Shown piece after piece: positions 44,440 through 59,000 of a stretch of 64,000 nt of DNA. This DNA comes from Candidatus Thiodiazotropha sp. CDECU1 (GTDB taxonomy: Bacteria > Pseudomonadota > Gammaproteobacteria > Chromatiales > Chromatiaceae). The notes beneath the pieces were generated by a model, which saw only the letters and a list, made by a program, of their open reading frames with translations, searched no databases and was not told the origin of the DNA. Position 1 is the stretch's first letter, and each line of letters begins with the position of its first letter. A program made the translations under genes and the position numbers. The stretch lies in contig NZ_OY734020.1 of the NCBI RefSeq assembly GCF_963455295.1, forward strand, positions 2,170,001 through 2,234,000, given 5' to 3'.

Positions 44440-44887
44440 GGCCGGCTCCGTGGCTTTGAGTACATTCCTTGTACCGCCTGACTTTAACGCACCTGAATGC
44501 TCTTTTCAAATGGTGACTGACCTGTACCTTTAGGAATCTTATCAGGACCATCCACACCAGTGAGTTGTGTCATAGTTGTTGCGTTTTAAAGTGATGAGAA
44601 AGCGGTCATCCGCCTTGACCCTAGTCTGGCTAGGACATGGTTTTTTAAAGCCGAGTGACTGTTTTAGACAGTCAAGTGCGGATCTTCATCAGGGCCAGGA
44701 AGAAACAGATAATCTTCCATTAAATTAGGCCGGATATATGTCAGCACAACTACCGCTATCAAATTAAACCAACAACTATGATAACCAGGGCGTTACTAAG
44801 GGCTGCGTTGAGTAGCCCCACGGGCGAATTTGGCTTGACAACTACCGGGTGTCCATATATGTCCCTGTATCTCTGTCAAATGATGCC
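44440..44887. other. Non-coding mobile-region spacer
   Basis: No full gene is seen. It holds the upstream flank of the third transposase copy (to 44528), then a short - strand frame from an ATG at 44573 (MTQLTGVDGPDKIPKG) that runs back into that flank, probably another fragment. The IS3 element begins at 44888. Confidence 0.4.
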
Positions 44888-44895
44888 TGTAGTGG

Positions 44896-46085
<1,190 letters not shown>

Positions 46086-46163
46086 TTATCGTCTGGAGTG
46101 ATAATATCACCCATAATCAGGTGGCCAAAATAACTATGCCACTACAGCCTGTCCTGGTTTAAT

Positions 46164-46193
46164 GCTCTTTTCAAATGATGCCTGTCCTGGTTT
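46164..46193 (+). repeat. Recurring motif CTTTTCAAATGATGCCTGTC
   Basis: Eight related copies occur in the mobile region: + strand near 40133, 43119, 44231, 44502, 44870 (split by the IS3 element, continuing at 46147) and 46167; - strand near 41811-41832 and 44197-44212. Some read GGTGACTGTCCC instead of GATGCCTGTCC. Copies at 40133, 43119 and 44502 are the ends of the Y1-transposase elements. The others look like ends left by lost elements. Confidence 0.7.
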
Positions 46194-46340
46194 AATCGCT
46201 GGTTTAATCGCCTATATGTCCTACCATTGCCATTCGGCGCAATACATTACGCTATTGCGCTTTACCGCGTTGGAATACAGATTAGGCATCAAGCCCTAAA
46301 GATCGATCGTTGCGCTTCGCGAGTTCACCGCAACGCAGGT

Positions 46341-46622
46341 TTAGTTAGGAACAGATATTAACTTCCAATCACCCGATTGAGCATCCTCTTTACTTAAATC
46401 CACTTCATCAAGTGTCTCTAACGCTCTCAAATCATTCGTAGGATCGGTTTTTTTTACAATTTCCTCCCGCTCTACTTTAATAACTTGGCGAATATTGCCA
46501 CCCCTCCGTATCTCACATTTACACTGCTTGATCAGATTTTGCTCGCCATCTATTCGGCCACCCAAAATTGTACGGCCATCAGCAAAGTTAAATATGTTTA
46601 AGATTTGCATTTCAAATTGCAT
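46341..46622 (-). CDS. Putative immunity protein of the resident RHS tip
   Basis: 93 residues with a GGTGA ribosome-binding site in the 11 bases after the RHS stop. The first 20 residues are hydrophobic-to-mixed (MQFEMQILNIFNFADGRTIL) and the tail is acidic (DEVDLSKEDAQSGDWK). I do not recognise the family. Position and small acidic nature are as expected for the antitoxin of the C-terminal toxin at 46634-47035. Confidence 0.6.
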   Translation of the reverse strand: MQFEMQILNIFNFADGRTILGGRIDGEQNLIKQCKCEIRRGGNIRQVIKVEREEIVKKTDPTNDLRALETLDEVDLSKEDAQSGDWKLISVPN

Positions 46623-46633
46623 TTAATTTCACC

Positions 46634-47035
46634 TTACAAGCCTGCATCGCGTAGCTGTTTAAGGATTTTAATATCTTCATTACCTAATCCAAGCATTTTT
46701 TGGTGTCGAATCATAAAATCTTTTACATGTGTTTCAGCGCTTCCCATTCCTCTAGGACCAAGCCGATCTATTATTCCTAACTTAGCTTGAGTACCATGCA
46801 AGAATTCTTCTAGAACCGCTGCCTTACCTGGGTTTTCACGAAGTAAAATATGAGTATATGCTTCACCACCTACATTCGCTTCAGCACCAATCCATTCAAG
46901 ATAAGCCGCTTCTTCAGAACCAGGTTTTGCAAATACAACATCTCTACGACGACTAACGTTCTCAATTAGCTCCGGAGATGCCTTCTCGATGCTCATCCCA
47001 AGGTTTGAGCTATTCATTGAGCTCAGTGCACTGTT
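46634..47035 (-). other. Variable C-terminal toxin tip of the giant RHS protein
   Basis: The last 133 residues of the RHS protein, after the block shared with the orphan tip ends at 47036. Features seen are YLEWIGAEANVGGEAYTHIL, then VLEEFLHGTQAKLG and AETHVKDFMIRHQKM. EEFLH followed by a Glu/His-containing helix could be a metal site, for example in a zincin-like toxin, but I cannot assign the family. The following small gene is probably its immunity partner. Confidence 0.6.
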
Positions 47036-50000
47036 GTTTGGAGCAAGCTTACTAAACTTGTTGAGCGTACCAAAAACGGCCATGTCGCCCAGGCCACTCA
47101 TCTGCATCAAAGGATTTTCAGAATAGGCCATCCCAAGCGAAAAATAATCTCTGTTGGCCCTGGCAATCCGAGCATTTTCACTTGACTGTGCGATCTGTGC
47201 CTTTAGCGAATCACCCATCGCCTCCCAACTTAAACCTGGCTCAATCGGGTACGCTTCATAATCATCAATGCCACCCGCATATTCCACATTATCCAGATTT
47301 TGAAGTCTTTCCGAGGGACCAAATATGGCAGCGCCCGCATTCCAAAGCCCGGTAGCGGTAGCCTTAACCAAGCCCCATCCAACGCCACCGATCGTCAATG
47401 CGTAGTCGCCTACGCCAATGCGCGGCCCTATCTCGACCCCAGCAGCACTTACTCCTAAAGGATCGTCATCAACTGAAACAGCTCCCGCAACATTTGTCAT
47501 GGGTTCCCCCATGTCAATTCCCTGCTGAGGTAGAAAGCCGTAATCCACCTGTAAACCAGAACCAGTATTGCTGGGGGTTACTACAATACCCTCAAGAGAA
47601 GTTACACCGCCTGTATTACTGCCATCAGCTCCAGGCGTGACAGGTCCAAACAACACATCCTGTAACTCAGCATCCGACGCCTCACCCACCGGAAAACCCG
47701 CTGGTAGTATTGTTGGGTCATCAACTTCAAGGGCTGCAAAATCCGCCGGCGTTGTTTGGAACGCAGCCCCCAACTCCTGGCGCATCTCATCCGAAAAGGT
47801 CATCCCATCCGGTCCACCAAGAACACTACCCCAGCCGGTGTCCACTTGCAAATTCGGATCAAACACATCCGCTGTAGTATGCCCATCACGCCAGTCCAAC
47901 TCATCCGGCAGATCCACCTGCCAAACATCATCTCCCTGTTGTACCTCAGCCACAGTCTGCGTTTTACCCTGCAGTAATTGATGCCTTTCCCTAGCCCTCT
48001 GACTCAACGCCTGCTGCCGCTGATAAGGACTATCATGGCTATTGAATACAGCATTAATCGCCGCTTGCCCCAGCTGGGAACGATAGCTGTCCAGCGTATT
48101 CAACTCACCCGCCACACCGGCAGCAATCGAACCCAACTGACTGCCGAAGAACTCCGCCGCCTGATCAGACCCGAATCGCTGACCCACAGCCAGTGATAAC
48201 CCACCCGAGATCAGAGCATCCCGGGCGATCGTCGACCATTGGAGGGCGCCCGTCTGATCGGCATAGTGCCCGACGCCACCTTGCCCAGCTATCGCCGTTG
48301 CCGCCACATTGGTCCAATCCAGGGTGTTGACATCCTTGCCTCGCGCGAACTTCTCCACCACGCTCAGTCCGGCGCCGAGCACCCTGCGGTTTTTGTTGAT
48401 GTCGCTCAGGGTACTTGCCCACTGGCTCCCTGGGTCCACCTTGGTTCCCACCATCGCCAGCGCCACGCCGCTCCAGTTGGTGATCTTACCGTCGTTCTGG
48501 ATGTACTGCCGGCCCACCTCAATGGCACCACGCGACAGGACGGCTCCAACCGTATTTCCAGCACCGGCTACTGCGCTCAAGCCGGCGATTTCATTGCCAA
48601 TCGCAAAGTTCTTCCCCATCTCGCGGGCGGCTTTCCAGTCAAACTCCTCCTGCAAGTCCGCTGCAATGGCTAAACCCTGGGTCACGGCGGAAGTCGCTAC
48701 GCCGACGCCATAAACGGCAGCTGTCGCTGCAGCGCCGGCAAGTAGTGTGGAACCTACAGCTTCAACCACATAACCAGCGACTTTACCGGCGACTTGCGGT
48801 GCAAGGACTACTGCGACATAGATAATGATCGCCGCAATGACGATCTGCACCAACCGCTGAAAAAAGCTCCGTTTCTTCTGCTTAACCCGAACCTCGGGAC
48901 TGCTCGAGCCGATAATCTCCGACTCGCTATAAACCTTGAAACTATCCTTCTCATTGGCACTGTTGGCCACAACATTCGGAATACTCAGCGTGGTCCCCGC
49001 CTGCAGCTCCTCGGTCCCGTCCAACCCATTGGCCTCGGCAATCAGATACCAGAAGGCGGAACTGCCATAGTAGGCCGCCGAGATGCTCTGCAGCGACTCG
49101 CCCGCCCGCACCACATGTTGGCTCACCACTCCGCTGGGCAGGCCCTCGTCGCCGCCGACCACCTGGTAGGCGTAATCGGTGATCAGTTGTTGATCGCCGG
49201 AGACCACGTCGGTGGTGTCGATGTAGTTGTGGAGCGATACCAGAGTCAGGTCGGTGTTGAGCGGACTGCCGAGGACCGTCTCGATCTGGCCCTGTACATA
49301 GGCAACGACATTTGCCTGGGCGTTGGTGCCGAGGGTGCTGAAGCCGGCGTAGACCCGGCTTGCCAGGTTGCGCGCGGTCTGCGCGGTGTCGATGGCACCA
49401 CCGGCAGTGGTGACGATATCCGCCGGCAGGACATCCACCCAGTTGCCGAGGATTTCGCCTGTCGCCTGGTCGGTGGTCTGATTGCTCGCCACCTGCAGGG
49501 TCAGGCGTTTCAGCTCGACGGTCTCGGTGGCCGAGGCCTCGCCCACCTGGTTGCCGTTGGCGTAGACATAGCCTGTCAGCCCAAGCTCTCCGGACTCTTT
49601 ACCCCAACCGAAGACTGCATTGCGGGTCTGTTCGGCGAGAGTGGTGTGGTAGAACCCGCTCGCGTCTTCTTCGTAAGCCTGATCCGGATCGGTGTAGTAG
49701 CCGCGCAGGAACTCGGTGTTGTAGGCATCGGTGGGCAGCTCTGTGCGGGAGATGATGTGGCCCTGGTTGTCATAGACAAAGCTTGCGGCACTGTTGCGTG
49801 TAGCCCCCTTCTTACGCCCCCGGTCCACATAGGTCAGCTGGCCATTCTCGTCATAGGTGAAGTAGGCGTCGCCGTAGAGGTACTTGGCCCCTTCCACGTA
49901 GGAGTTGGTGATGTGCTTGCGCTGCACGTTGTAGCGTACGTCGTAATAGGCCATCTCGTCGAAGCCGTAGTCGTCGGCGCGCACCTGGGTGTTGACCAGA

Positions 50001-53000
50001 TTACCCGCACCGTCGTATTCCATGTAGGTGGTGGAATCGGACCAGTCGCCATCATCGTCGCGACTGTGGCTGAAGCTTTCGATGACGCGGTTCTCGCCGT
50101 CGTATTCGCTGGTGGTGTACTCGCCCCCGACCTTGTTGTGTTGGGTTGTGTTGCCGACGTCGTCGTAGACCCAACTCTCGCCTTCGCTGGTGTTTGTGAC
50201 CCGGCTGTTGAGATCATAGGTATAGGTGACGCTACCCGCGGCACTGCTGATGCGGGTGCGGTTGCCGAAGCCGTCGTACTCGATGGCGTTGATCACCACC
50301 TCGTTGCGCCCGTCGTAGGCATTGGTCATGCGGTTGTTGGCGTCGTAGCTGTAGAGATGGTCGTTGCTCTGCACCCGGTTGCCCAGCTCATCGTAGTGAT
50401 AGAAGGCATGGAAGGCCTGGTTCAGATTGACGCCGGCGTCGGTGTAGTTGATCTGGGTGTTTACACTGCTGAGCCAGCCCCGCTGGTTGTAGCCGAAACT
50501 CTGGTTGCGCACCTCGGTGCCATTGATGTTGAGTACCTCGTGGATGCGCTGGCCGCTGGCGTTGTAGCTGTAGTCGCTGATCTTGCCTGTGGTGACATCC
50601 TGGATGCGCCGCAGACGGTCGGCGTCGTCGTAGGTGAAGTAGATCTCCTTGTCGTAGTTGTCGGTGACCGCCACCTGACTGCCCTGCCAGTTGAGGGTGT
50701 ATTCCTCGTCGTGGACGCTGTTGCCCTGGCGATGGGCGGTGTCGCCGCCACTAACAGTCATGCCGTGGACCTGGCCGAAGCGGCCCAGGTCATAACGGGT
50801 GGTGCGGCCGGCGCCGTCGACCTCCAGCAGCTTGTAGCCCAGGGCGTTGTAGGCGGTGGTCCAGCGCTGGCCTGCGCGGTCGATGCGGCCGATGACCCGG
50901 TTCTCGCCGTCGTAGCTGAAGTGCTCGGTGTTGCCCCTGGCGTCGGTCTCTGAGATGCGATTGCCCGAGGCGTCGTAGGCTATATGGGTCTCCTTGAGAA
51001 GCGGATCGGTGATGCGGATCAGTTCGTCGTAGTGGTTGTAGTAGAGAGAGACAAGACGTGTACGGCCATCGTTTCCGTTGCTGTCGAGTTCAACCTGGGT
51101 TTTATGTTCGACACGGTAGAAGCTGTCGTAGGTATAGTCGGTACGCAGGGTTCCGGCCAGATCCCACTGGCTTATGAGGCGGTTGTGGGTATCGTAGTAG
51201 TAGCGTTCCGTGTGGCCGCGCTGGTTGGTCTGGGTGGTGCGGTTGCCACCGCCGTCGTAGGTGAATCGCTGGGTGACCACCCGGGTATGGTCAACGCCGT
51301 CACTGTCGTAGAAGGTATAGGGCCCGAAGTTGACCAGGGTGAGCTGGTTCATGGCGTCATAGACGTAGCGGGTGCGCTGCTCCTCACCGCTGACCCCCTT
51401 GGATGTGATCTCCTGCACTTGGTTGCCGTGGGCATCGTATTGCCACTCGCTGGTGAGCACGCCGTAGCTGTCGGAGTGCTGGTTCTCCTGCAGCAGGTTG
51501 CCCGCGGCGTCGTAGCGGCGGGTGATCTCGCGGATGGTATCCACCCCGTTGGCGCTGTCGTGGGCCGCCACCGCGGCCTGGTAGTTGGTCTCCAGCTGGG
51601 CCAGGGTGGGATTGACCAGGTTCTGGATGGCGTCGATGAACTCGCCGGTGGCCGGGTCGCGGTACTTGAACTGCACCTCCCGGGTGACGTTGCCCTGGGC
51701 GTCGTAGAAGTAGCGGGTCCAGATGCCGCCGTTCTCATTGGAGAAGAGCTTGCGGCCCATCTCGTCGTAGTGGCTGTGGAGGTATTCGCTGGGTACGTAG
51801 CTGCCGTTGGTGGTGACCGTGCTGTTGTCGGCCACGATGGCATCCCGGTTGAGGCTGGTGAGGATGCGGTTGCCTGTCAGGCTGACCTGCTCGGCCTGGG
51901 TCAGGGTGATCGGGCTGACGATCAGATCGGCGATGATGTCGTGCAGCACCAGGGTGTCCGCACCGACGACGGTGGTTTTCTGGATGCTCAGGGTGTAGTC
52001 GCCTGGGGCAAGCTGGGTGACGTCGAAGGTGGCATCGTCGAAGGGATAGCTGGTGGTCTGGTTGCTGCTGTTGGTGACCGACAGGCTGAAGCTGTCGTTG
52101 GCCCCCAGGGGCAGCAGCTCGGTAAAGCTCAGCAGGTTCTCGTCCTGAGTGTAGTTGAGCGGACCCTGGACCGTCAGGTTGGCGCTGATGTCGTTGAGCA
52201 CCGTGGTGGTGGCGGTGGCGCTATCGTAGTGTTGCTTGTGGATGCGCAGGGTGTAGTTGCCTGGTGCCAGCACGGAGGTATCGATCTGCTGGTCGGTGAA
52301 GGCCAGGTTGGTTGACTGGCCGCTGCCGTTGGTGGCGGTGACGCTGAGGCTCTCGCCCGCGCTCAGGGGTAGCAGCCCCGGACTGCTGAGACTGACAATG
52401 GTGCCGTCGACGCTGAAATTGATGTTGAGGCCGGTGTTTTCACTGTCGGCCGCGTTGCTGACCAGAGGCAGATCGAGCAGGTTCTGCAGCTGCCCGGGCT
52501 CCCGCAGGGAGAAGGTGCCGCTGCTGGTGCGCGCCAGCTCGCCCTCGATGGTCAGGTCGGCCTCGAACTCGTAATCCCCCTCGCTGACCCCCAGCATATC
52601 GACGCTCAAGCCGTTGATGGCTGAATTCGGGATGATCTGCCAGGCAGTATCGCCCACCAGGCGATAGCGAAAATCAAGGCTGGCCCCCTCGGTATCGAGA
52701 TCGGGGAAGCTCAGGGCCAGGCGCTGGTAACGCACATCCAGATTGTGCAGGGTGGCGAAGCTGAGCGGATCGGTGTAGACCATCTCACCGTCGGGAGTGA
52801 TGTAGAAGAGCTGCAGGGTACGTGGGCCGTTGGTGAGATTCTCCAGGGTGATGGTGAAGCGCCCCGATGCGTCCAGGGTGGCCTCCTGCTGCAGGCGGTC
52901 GCCGCCGTCGCCGTTGCTGTCGATCAGGTCCACATAGACCTGGTGGCGGGTGCCGGTGGCGGACTGATAGCTCTGCACCCGTTCCGGCGGCAGATTCCAC

Positions 53001-56000
53001 TCCACCGTCATGTCGTAGGCCCCGGCGGTGTCCCCCTCCTCGGTGGTGATCTGACCGTCGAAGATCAGCAGATCCTGCTCTTGCTGGATAGTCACCGGAC
53101 GGGTTTCGACAAAGTTCCCCGCACTGTCTACCCACTGCAGTTGGAAAAGGGTGTCGGCGGGGGCGCTCGAGAAGTTGACCGAGACTTGATAGTCGTCGCC
53201 GCCCTGGCTGACCGGGGTGTGGTACTGGACAAAGGCCAGCTCACCCGGATAGTTGCCTTCGACGCCGACCAGCAGTTGCAGGCCCGTGACCGTCGCCGGC
53301 AGGCTGAAGCGGATGTCGGCGCTGTTGCCGGCAACGGATTCAGTCAGGTTCTCCACCATGACATTGTCCACACGGTCGGCAGTGGTGAACTGCTGGATCT
53401 CGGTGGTCATGCTGTAGCCGAAGGTATCCTGGGCGACGATGTAGTATTCGTAGGCGGTACTCGGCTCGAGCCCGTCGATCTCGAGGCTGTGAGCGGTGGT
53501 GAGCTGGGTCGGATCGGTGAAGGGCTGCCACTGAGTGGTGCCCTGGCGGCGCATATAGGCAGTGCCGCTGCTTGCGCGGTTGGTGCTCCATCGCAACAGG
53601 GCGCCCGAGGAGGTGGGGGTCGCCCGGAAGCTATTGCTGTTGAAACTCGGCATATCAAAGCCGCCGACCTCGCGGTTGGTCACGTTGCCCAGGCCGTCGT
53701 AACTGGTGGTGGTGACGGCCCCGGAGGGCGAGACGGTGCGGGTCATGCGGTTGAGCCCGTCGTAATCCACGGACGATGTAAAGCCCCGGGGATCGATCAC
53801 CGTTACGGTGTTGCCGTTGGCGTCGTAGCCGAAACTGCTGACGCGATCGTCGGTGGCGTCGTTGGGATCGCCCAATCGGCTTTCGCTGAGCATCCGGCCC
53901 AGGCGGTCGTATTGAAATTCGATCACCTGGTCCTCAACCTGGGCATCGGGAGCGGCACTGCTCGACGGATCGCTTACCTCTTGGAAGTAACGATGGGTAA
54001 GGACACGGTCACCGGCAAAGTTGTAACCGTACTCGGTATAGATACCCATGCCGTCGATGGCGGCGATCTGGCGATTGGCCTGGTCGTAGCGGTAGTGGAT
54101 GGTCTCGCCGTCGACCTTCACCTCGCGAATCAGGTTGCCGAAGGCGTCGTAGTCCATCTCACCCACCGGCCGCCGGGTCTGGGCAGCATCGACGGTGCCG
54201 TCGGCCTGCACGTTGACCTGGGCATAGGCCGGAAAGTGGACCCGGGTGTTGCGGTTGGCGAGATCGTACTCATAGGTGGTGGTGCGATCCCCGACCACCT
54301 GCTCATGCAGGTTGCCTACGGCGTCGTAGCGATTGTCCGTGGTGTAGGCCTGGCGGATCTCGGCGCTCTCTTCGGCGCTGAGTTCGGCCACCAGCTTGCC
54401 CGCTCCGCCGGCATCCTCATAGCCGAGGTCGCGGCGCAGTTCCCGGGTGTAGGCGTCGTCCTGGGTCAACAGCTCATCGGCCCGGGCATCGATCTGTTGG
54501 GTGAGGCGGCCGCTGATGTCGTAGCTGTAGTGGATGCCCGCCGCCTGGCTTTCGCCCTCCGGATGCATCAGTGTCTCGTGCAGCAGGTTGCCAAAGGCAT
54601 CGAAGCTGCGATCGACAATCAGGCGCACGTTCTGGCTCTCCACCCCGTCGCGGTAGAGATCAGTGACAGGATAGCGGGTCAGGACCCGGTTGTTGCCGTC
54701 GTCATAGCGATGCTCGATCACCCGGCTCGGCCCGGCCGGGGTGTAAGCGGCCAGATCCAGCATTGCCTTTTCGGCGTCGCTGAGGGGCTGCCGGTCGATG
54801 TAGTTGGTCTCCTCGGTCATATTGCCGAAGGGATCGTATTGGTAGACTGCCATGAAGCCTTCGGCGTCTATCCTGGCGATCATCTGCCCCCGGCTGTCGT
54901 AGTAGTTGTAGCCGGCGTTGCCGTTGGCATCGATCTCCTGCACGACGTTGCCGACGCCGTCGTAGGCCCGGGTCTGCTCCGGTTGCGCCGTGGTGCCGTT
55001 GGCCAAGGTCACCTCGTCGTAGCGTACGCCCACCTCCCGGTTGGCCCGGTCGTAGAGATAGGTGACAGTGCGGTCATTGCCGGCATCGACTGTTACAGTG
55101 GGAGGTATCAGGGCGTCGAGACCGGTGGTGCTTACGCCATTGGCGTATTGAATGGTCTCGATACGGTTGCCCACGCCATCGTAGCGCTGCTCCTGGACAT
55201 GGCCCAGGGGATCCACCGCCATCACCGCCTGCCCGGCCGCGTCGTAGTAGGTGCGTGTGGTCAGCCCGTCCAGGACGGCCTGCTGCTGTGCCGGTGTGAG
55301 CGCCGCAGCGGCCACTACAGTACCGTTGGTTTCCACCAGGCCAAGTTCCCGGCGCAGATTCTGCGCCCAGGCCTCGTCCGAGGTCAGGGCGGCAAAGGCG
55401 TTGGGGCCGGTCTCGGCGATGATGTTGCCCAGGGCGTCGACCTGGTAACGGGTCTCGAGGCTGAGCCCTGCCGGATCCACGATCTGGCCCACGAGCCGGT
55501 TGTTGAGATCGTAGCTGTATTCGGTGACCTGGGTTTCGCTGACCGGGGTCGGCGCGCCCTGGGCGTCCGGATTCAAGCTGTCTTCCCAGCTGTTGTCCAC
55601 CTCCTGGCGGGTCAGGTTGTAGACCCCATCGTAGAAGTAGCGGGTGACCATGCCGTTGGGCGCGGTCTCCTGCTCTTTCAGATTGGCCAGGTTGTAGCTG
55701 TAACGGGTTATCCTGGCCGGGGCATCGAAGAGCTCGGTGGCGTTCTGGATATCCTCGAGCACATTGCCCAGGGCGTCATAGACCCGTTGGTTGACCACGC
55801 CCCGCGGATCGGTGCGGCTGAGCAGCCGATTGTTGGCGTCGTATGTGTAGATGGTGGCCTGGTCCGCGCTGTGGACAGCAGGCAGCTGTCCGAGGTTGAG
55901 CGCGGCGCCGCTGTTGGCATAACGGGTCTCGGTCTGGAGATTGCCGTTGGCGTCGTACTGGCGCCGGACGATATTTCCCTCCCCGTCGCGCTCCCAGATC

Positions 56001-59000
56001 AGGCGCTCGGCACGGTCGTAGACCAGCTCGCCCCGGTTGCCGTTGGCATCGGTGATGGCGACCTGATTGCCCCGCTCGTCGTATTCGAACGCGGTGCGCA
56101 GGGCCAGATCGTCGGGATCGACCACCTCCGCGGTGAGGCGGTTGGCCAGGTCGTACTCGAAGCGGGTCACACGGCTGTCTGCCGTGACCTCGTCGCTGGG
56201 TTGCCCCTGGGCATCGAGGGCCAATCCACGAGTTACCTGGATGACATTGCCGAAGTCGTCATAGTCATAGCGGGTGACCCGGTCGACGGGATCGATTTCA
56301 TATTGCAGCCGCCCGCCCGCATCATAGACATAGCGGGTAGTGGCGTTGATAAATCCATCGCCCACACCGTAGTCGACAGTCTTGCTCTCCTGGTCTCCCG
56401 CACCGGAATAGGCGTAGTGCACCACCGTACCCGCCGGTTGGATTTCGTCCACCAGTTGGTCGGCCAGGTTGTAGACATATTCACTGACCCGCGCCGGGGT
56501 GCCGGCGATTGGGGTCATGTTGGCTTCGTCGATAGCCAGACCGGCCGCAAGCTCGGCATAGGCGTCGCTCTGGCGCACCCGGTTGCCCCGCAGGTCGTAC
56601 TCATAGCGGGTGACGACGCCCAGGGCGTCCACCTGATAGGTCTGCCTGTCGAGCTGGTCATAGGCGAAGCGGGTGGTTGCCGGCATGGCGACCGCCGCCT
56701 TGTCGGGATCGGCGCCGAGATATTGCCCTGTGGTAATGGAGAGCTGGTTGCCGAAGACATCATAGGTGAAGTCGGTGTTGAAGCCCTCCGTGTCGGTGAC
56801 CCGGGTCACCCGGTCCATGACATCGTAGTCGGATGTGATGACTTGGCCCAGGGGATCGGTCTCACTGATCAGGTTATCGAAATTGTCATAAGCGTAGTGC
56901 GTGGTCACGGCCAGGCCGCCTGGATCGACGATCCGGTCGGTCATGCGGTTGCCCAGATCGTAGCGGTATTCGGTGACCACGGCGTCGGCCGTGCCGGCGG
57001 CACGGGTCTCGAAGCGCAGGTTGTCCGCGCCGTTGTAGACCCGCTCCACGCGCTCTCCCTCGCCGTTGCTCTCGCTGAGCATGCGGTCGCGGGCATCGTA
57101 AGTCATGCCAGTCTGCTGCACCAGCTGGTCGGCCCGATTGGTGACGCTGCGGGTCAGGATGTTGCCGAAGGCATCGTAGGCATAGTCGACGGTGATGCCG
57201 TTGGCATCGATCTCGGCGATCAATTGATTGCGCCGGTCGTAACGGTAGTGGGTGGTGCGGGCGTCGGCGCTGCCGTAGCCCTCGGTTTCGCTGATCATGT
57301 TGCCGAAGGCATCGTAGTCGATGTGGCGGGAAACCGCCTCGGGTGTGCCGGCGGCGATGGTTTGGTCGGTGAGTCTGCCTACATGATCGTAATCGCTGGT
57401 GATGATACGTTCATCACTGCTACCGGCGGCCTCGGTGGTTTGGCGCACCTGACCGAAGGCATCGAGGCTATAGCGGGTGATCGAGCGATCAGCATGGCGT
57501 TCACTCGTCAGGCGACCGATAGTGTCGTAGCTGAAGCGAAGCTCGCGCATCGCCCCCCGGCCGTCACTGCCGTCACGGCCGTATCCCTGGTGCGTAGAGG
57601 TGAGGCGGCCCAGGGCGTCGTAGGTGTTGCGGTTTTCAACACCTTCCGGGGTGATCTCCCGCCACAACAGGCCAAGCGGGTTGTAGTGGTATGTCCAGGT
57701 ACGCACCACCGGAGTCCCCTCGGCCTCGACTTTGCTTCTGACCTCGCCAAAAGCGTTATAGTCGTAGCGGGTCGCGATACCGAGGGGATCGGTTTCGCGA
57801 GTCATGCGGTTGAACTGGTCAAAATCGTATTGGGTAACCTGCTGCAGGGCAGGATCGGTGAAGTTGTCACGCTCGAGATAACGGGTCTCGCTGATCCGGT
57901 TGCCCACCGCATCGTAGGCAAAGTCGACGGCATAGCCTTCAGCGTCGGTCGTCCTGACCCGGCGGTCGGCAGTATCGTAGACGTATTGGGTCGTGCGGTC
58001 ATCGGCCGATGCGCTGACGGCCTGCTCAGCAGTAGTGAGCGCCGGATCCCAGTTCACCGGGGTGGCGTAGGCCTGGGAGTCGGTCAGATTGCCCGCCTGA
58101 TCGTATGTCTGCTCAACCACCCGGCCTTCACTGTCGATGGAGCGCACCAGCCGGTTGTTGGCATCGTAGGCGTTGTGACTGATCCGGGCGTTGGCGCCAA
58201 AATCGTAGTGGCGGGCAATCGCCGAGGCGTCCAGGGCGCGGTCATAGAGCGCCACATCGTCGAGCACGGCGGCTTGGTAGCGGGTGCCCTGGTTGGCGCT
58301 GTTGACTTCGGCGCCGAACAGAAGATCGGCGCCAGCGCTGCCGCCGGCATAGATGATGTTGGCGGCGGAGGCCAGGGTCTGACTGGCGGCCAGCTCGCCG
58401 TCGAGGTAGAGCTTCAGCTCACTGCCGTCGAAGGAGGCGGCTACATGGTAGGTCCTGTCCACTTCGAGTGTGGTGGCATTGAGGGTCTGCAGCCCCTGGC
58501 TGGTGTGCACCCGGAATTGGAGTTCCCCCACGGTGTCGAATCCGAGGGACCAGCCGCCGGCGTTCTCCATGCTGATCAAGGAGGTCCAGACGCCGTTGAC
58601 CGGTGCCTCGGGCAACCGCACCCAGCTCTCCAGGGTCAGCCGGTTACTCTGCAACCCGGCGCCCGAGACCCGAGCGGAGAGACCTTCGCGGAAGTGCATG
58701 GCCCCGTCGCCATAGGTCAAGGCCGCTGCTGTGTAACCGGTCAGTACCTCGCTCTGGCCGCTGGGACTGCCCGAGACATCCATAGAATAAGACCCGTCGT
58801 GACCATTACCGCTCAGGTCGCTCAGGACGGCGCCGGTTTTCTCGTCCAGGCCCCACATGGCCATCGGGTTGTCGTAATCCACATAGGAGTTGATCTCCTG
58901 CTGCAGGCCAGTGACAGTGAACTGTTCCGGCGTCAACGCTAACGCCCGCACATCCATATCGGCCAGCAGTGTAGCACTTAACAAATTGCCCCGGTTGTCG

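Noticed and set aside
52745-58942. A + strand open frame of about 2,065 codons opposite the giant RHS gene, with others at 48794-50953 and 50984-52315
   Set aside because: Its codons are in exact register with those of the RHS gene, so stops appear only opposite TTA, CTA and TCA codons, which this G+C-rich gene rarely uses. The product is Val/Gly/Asp-rich without motifs. It is a shadow of the RHS frame.
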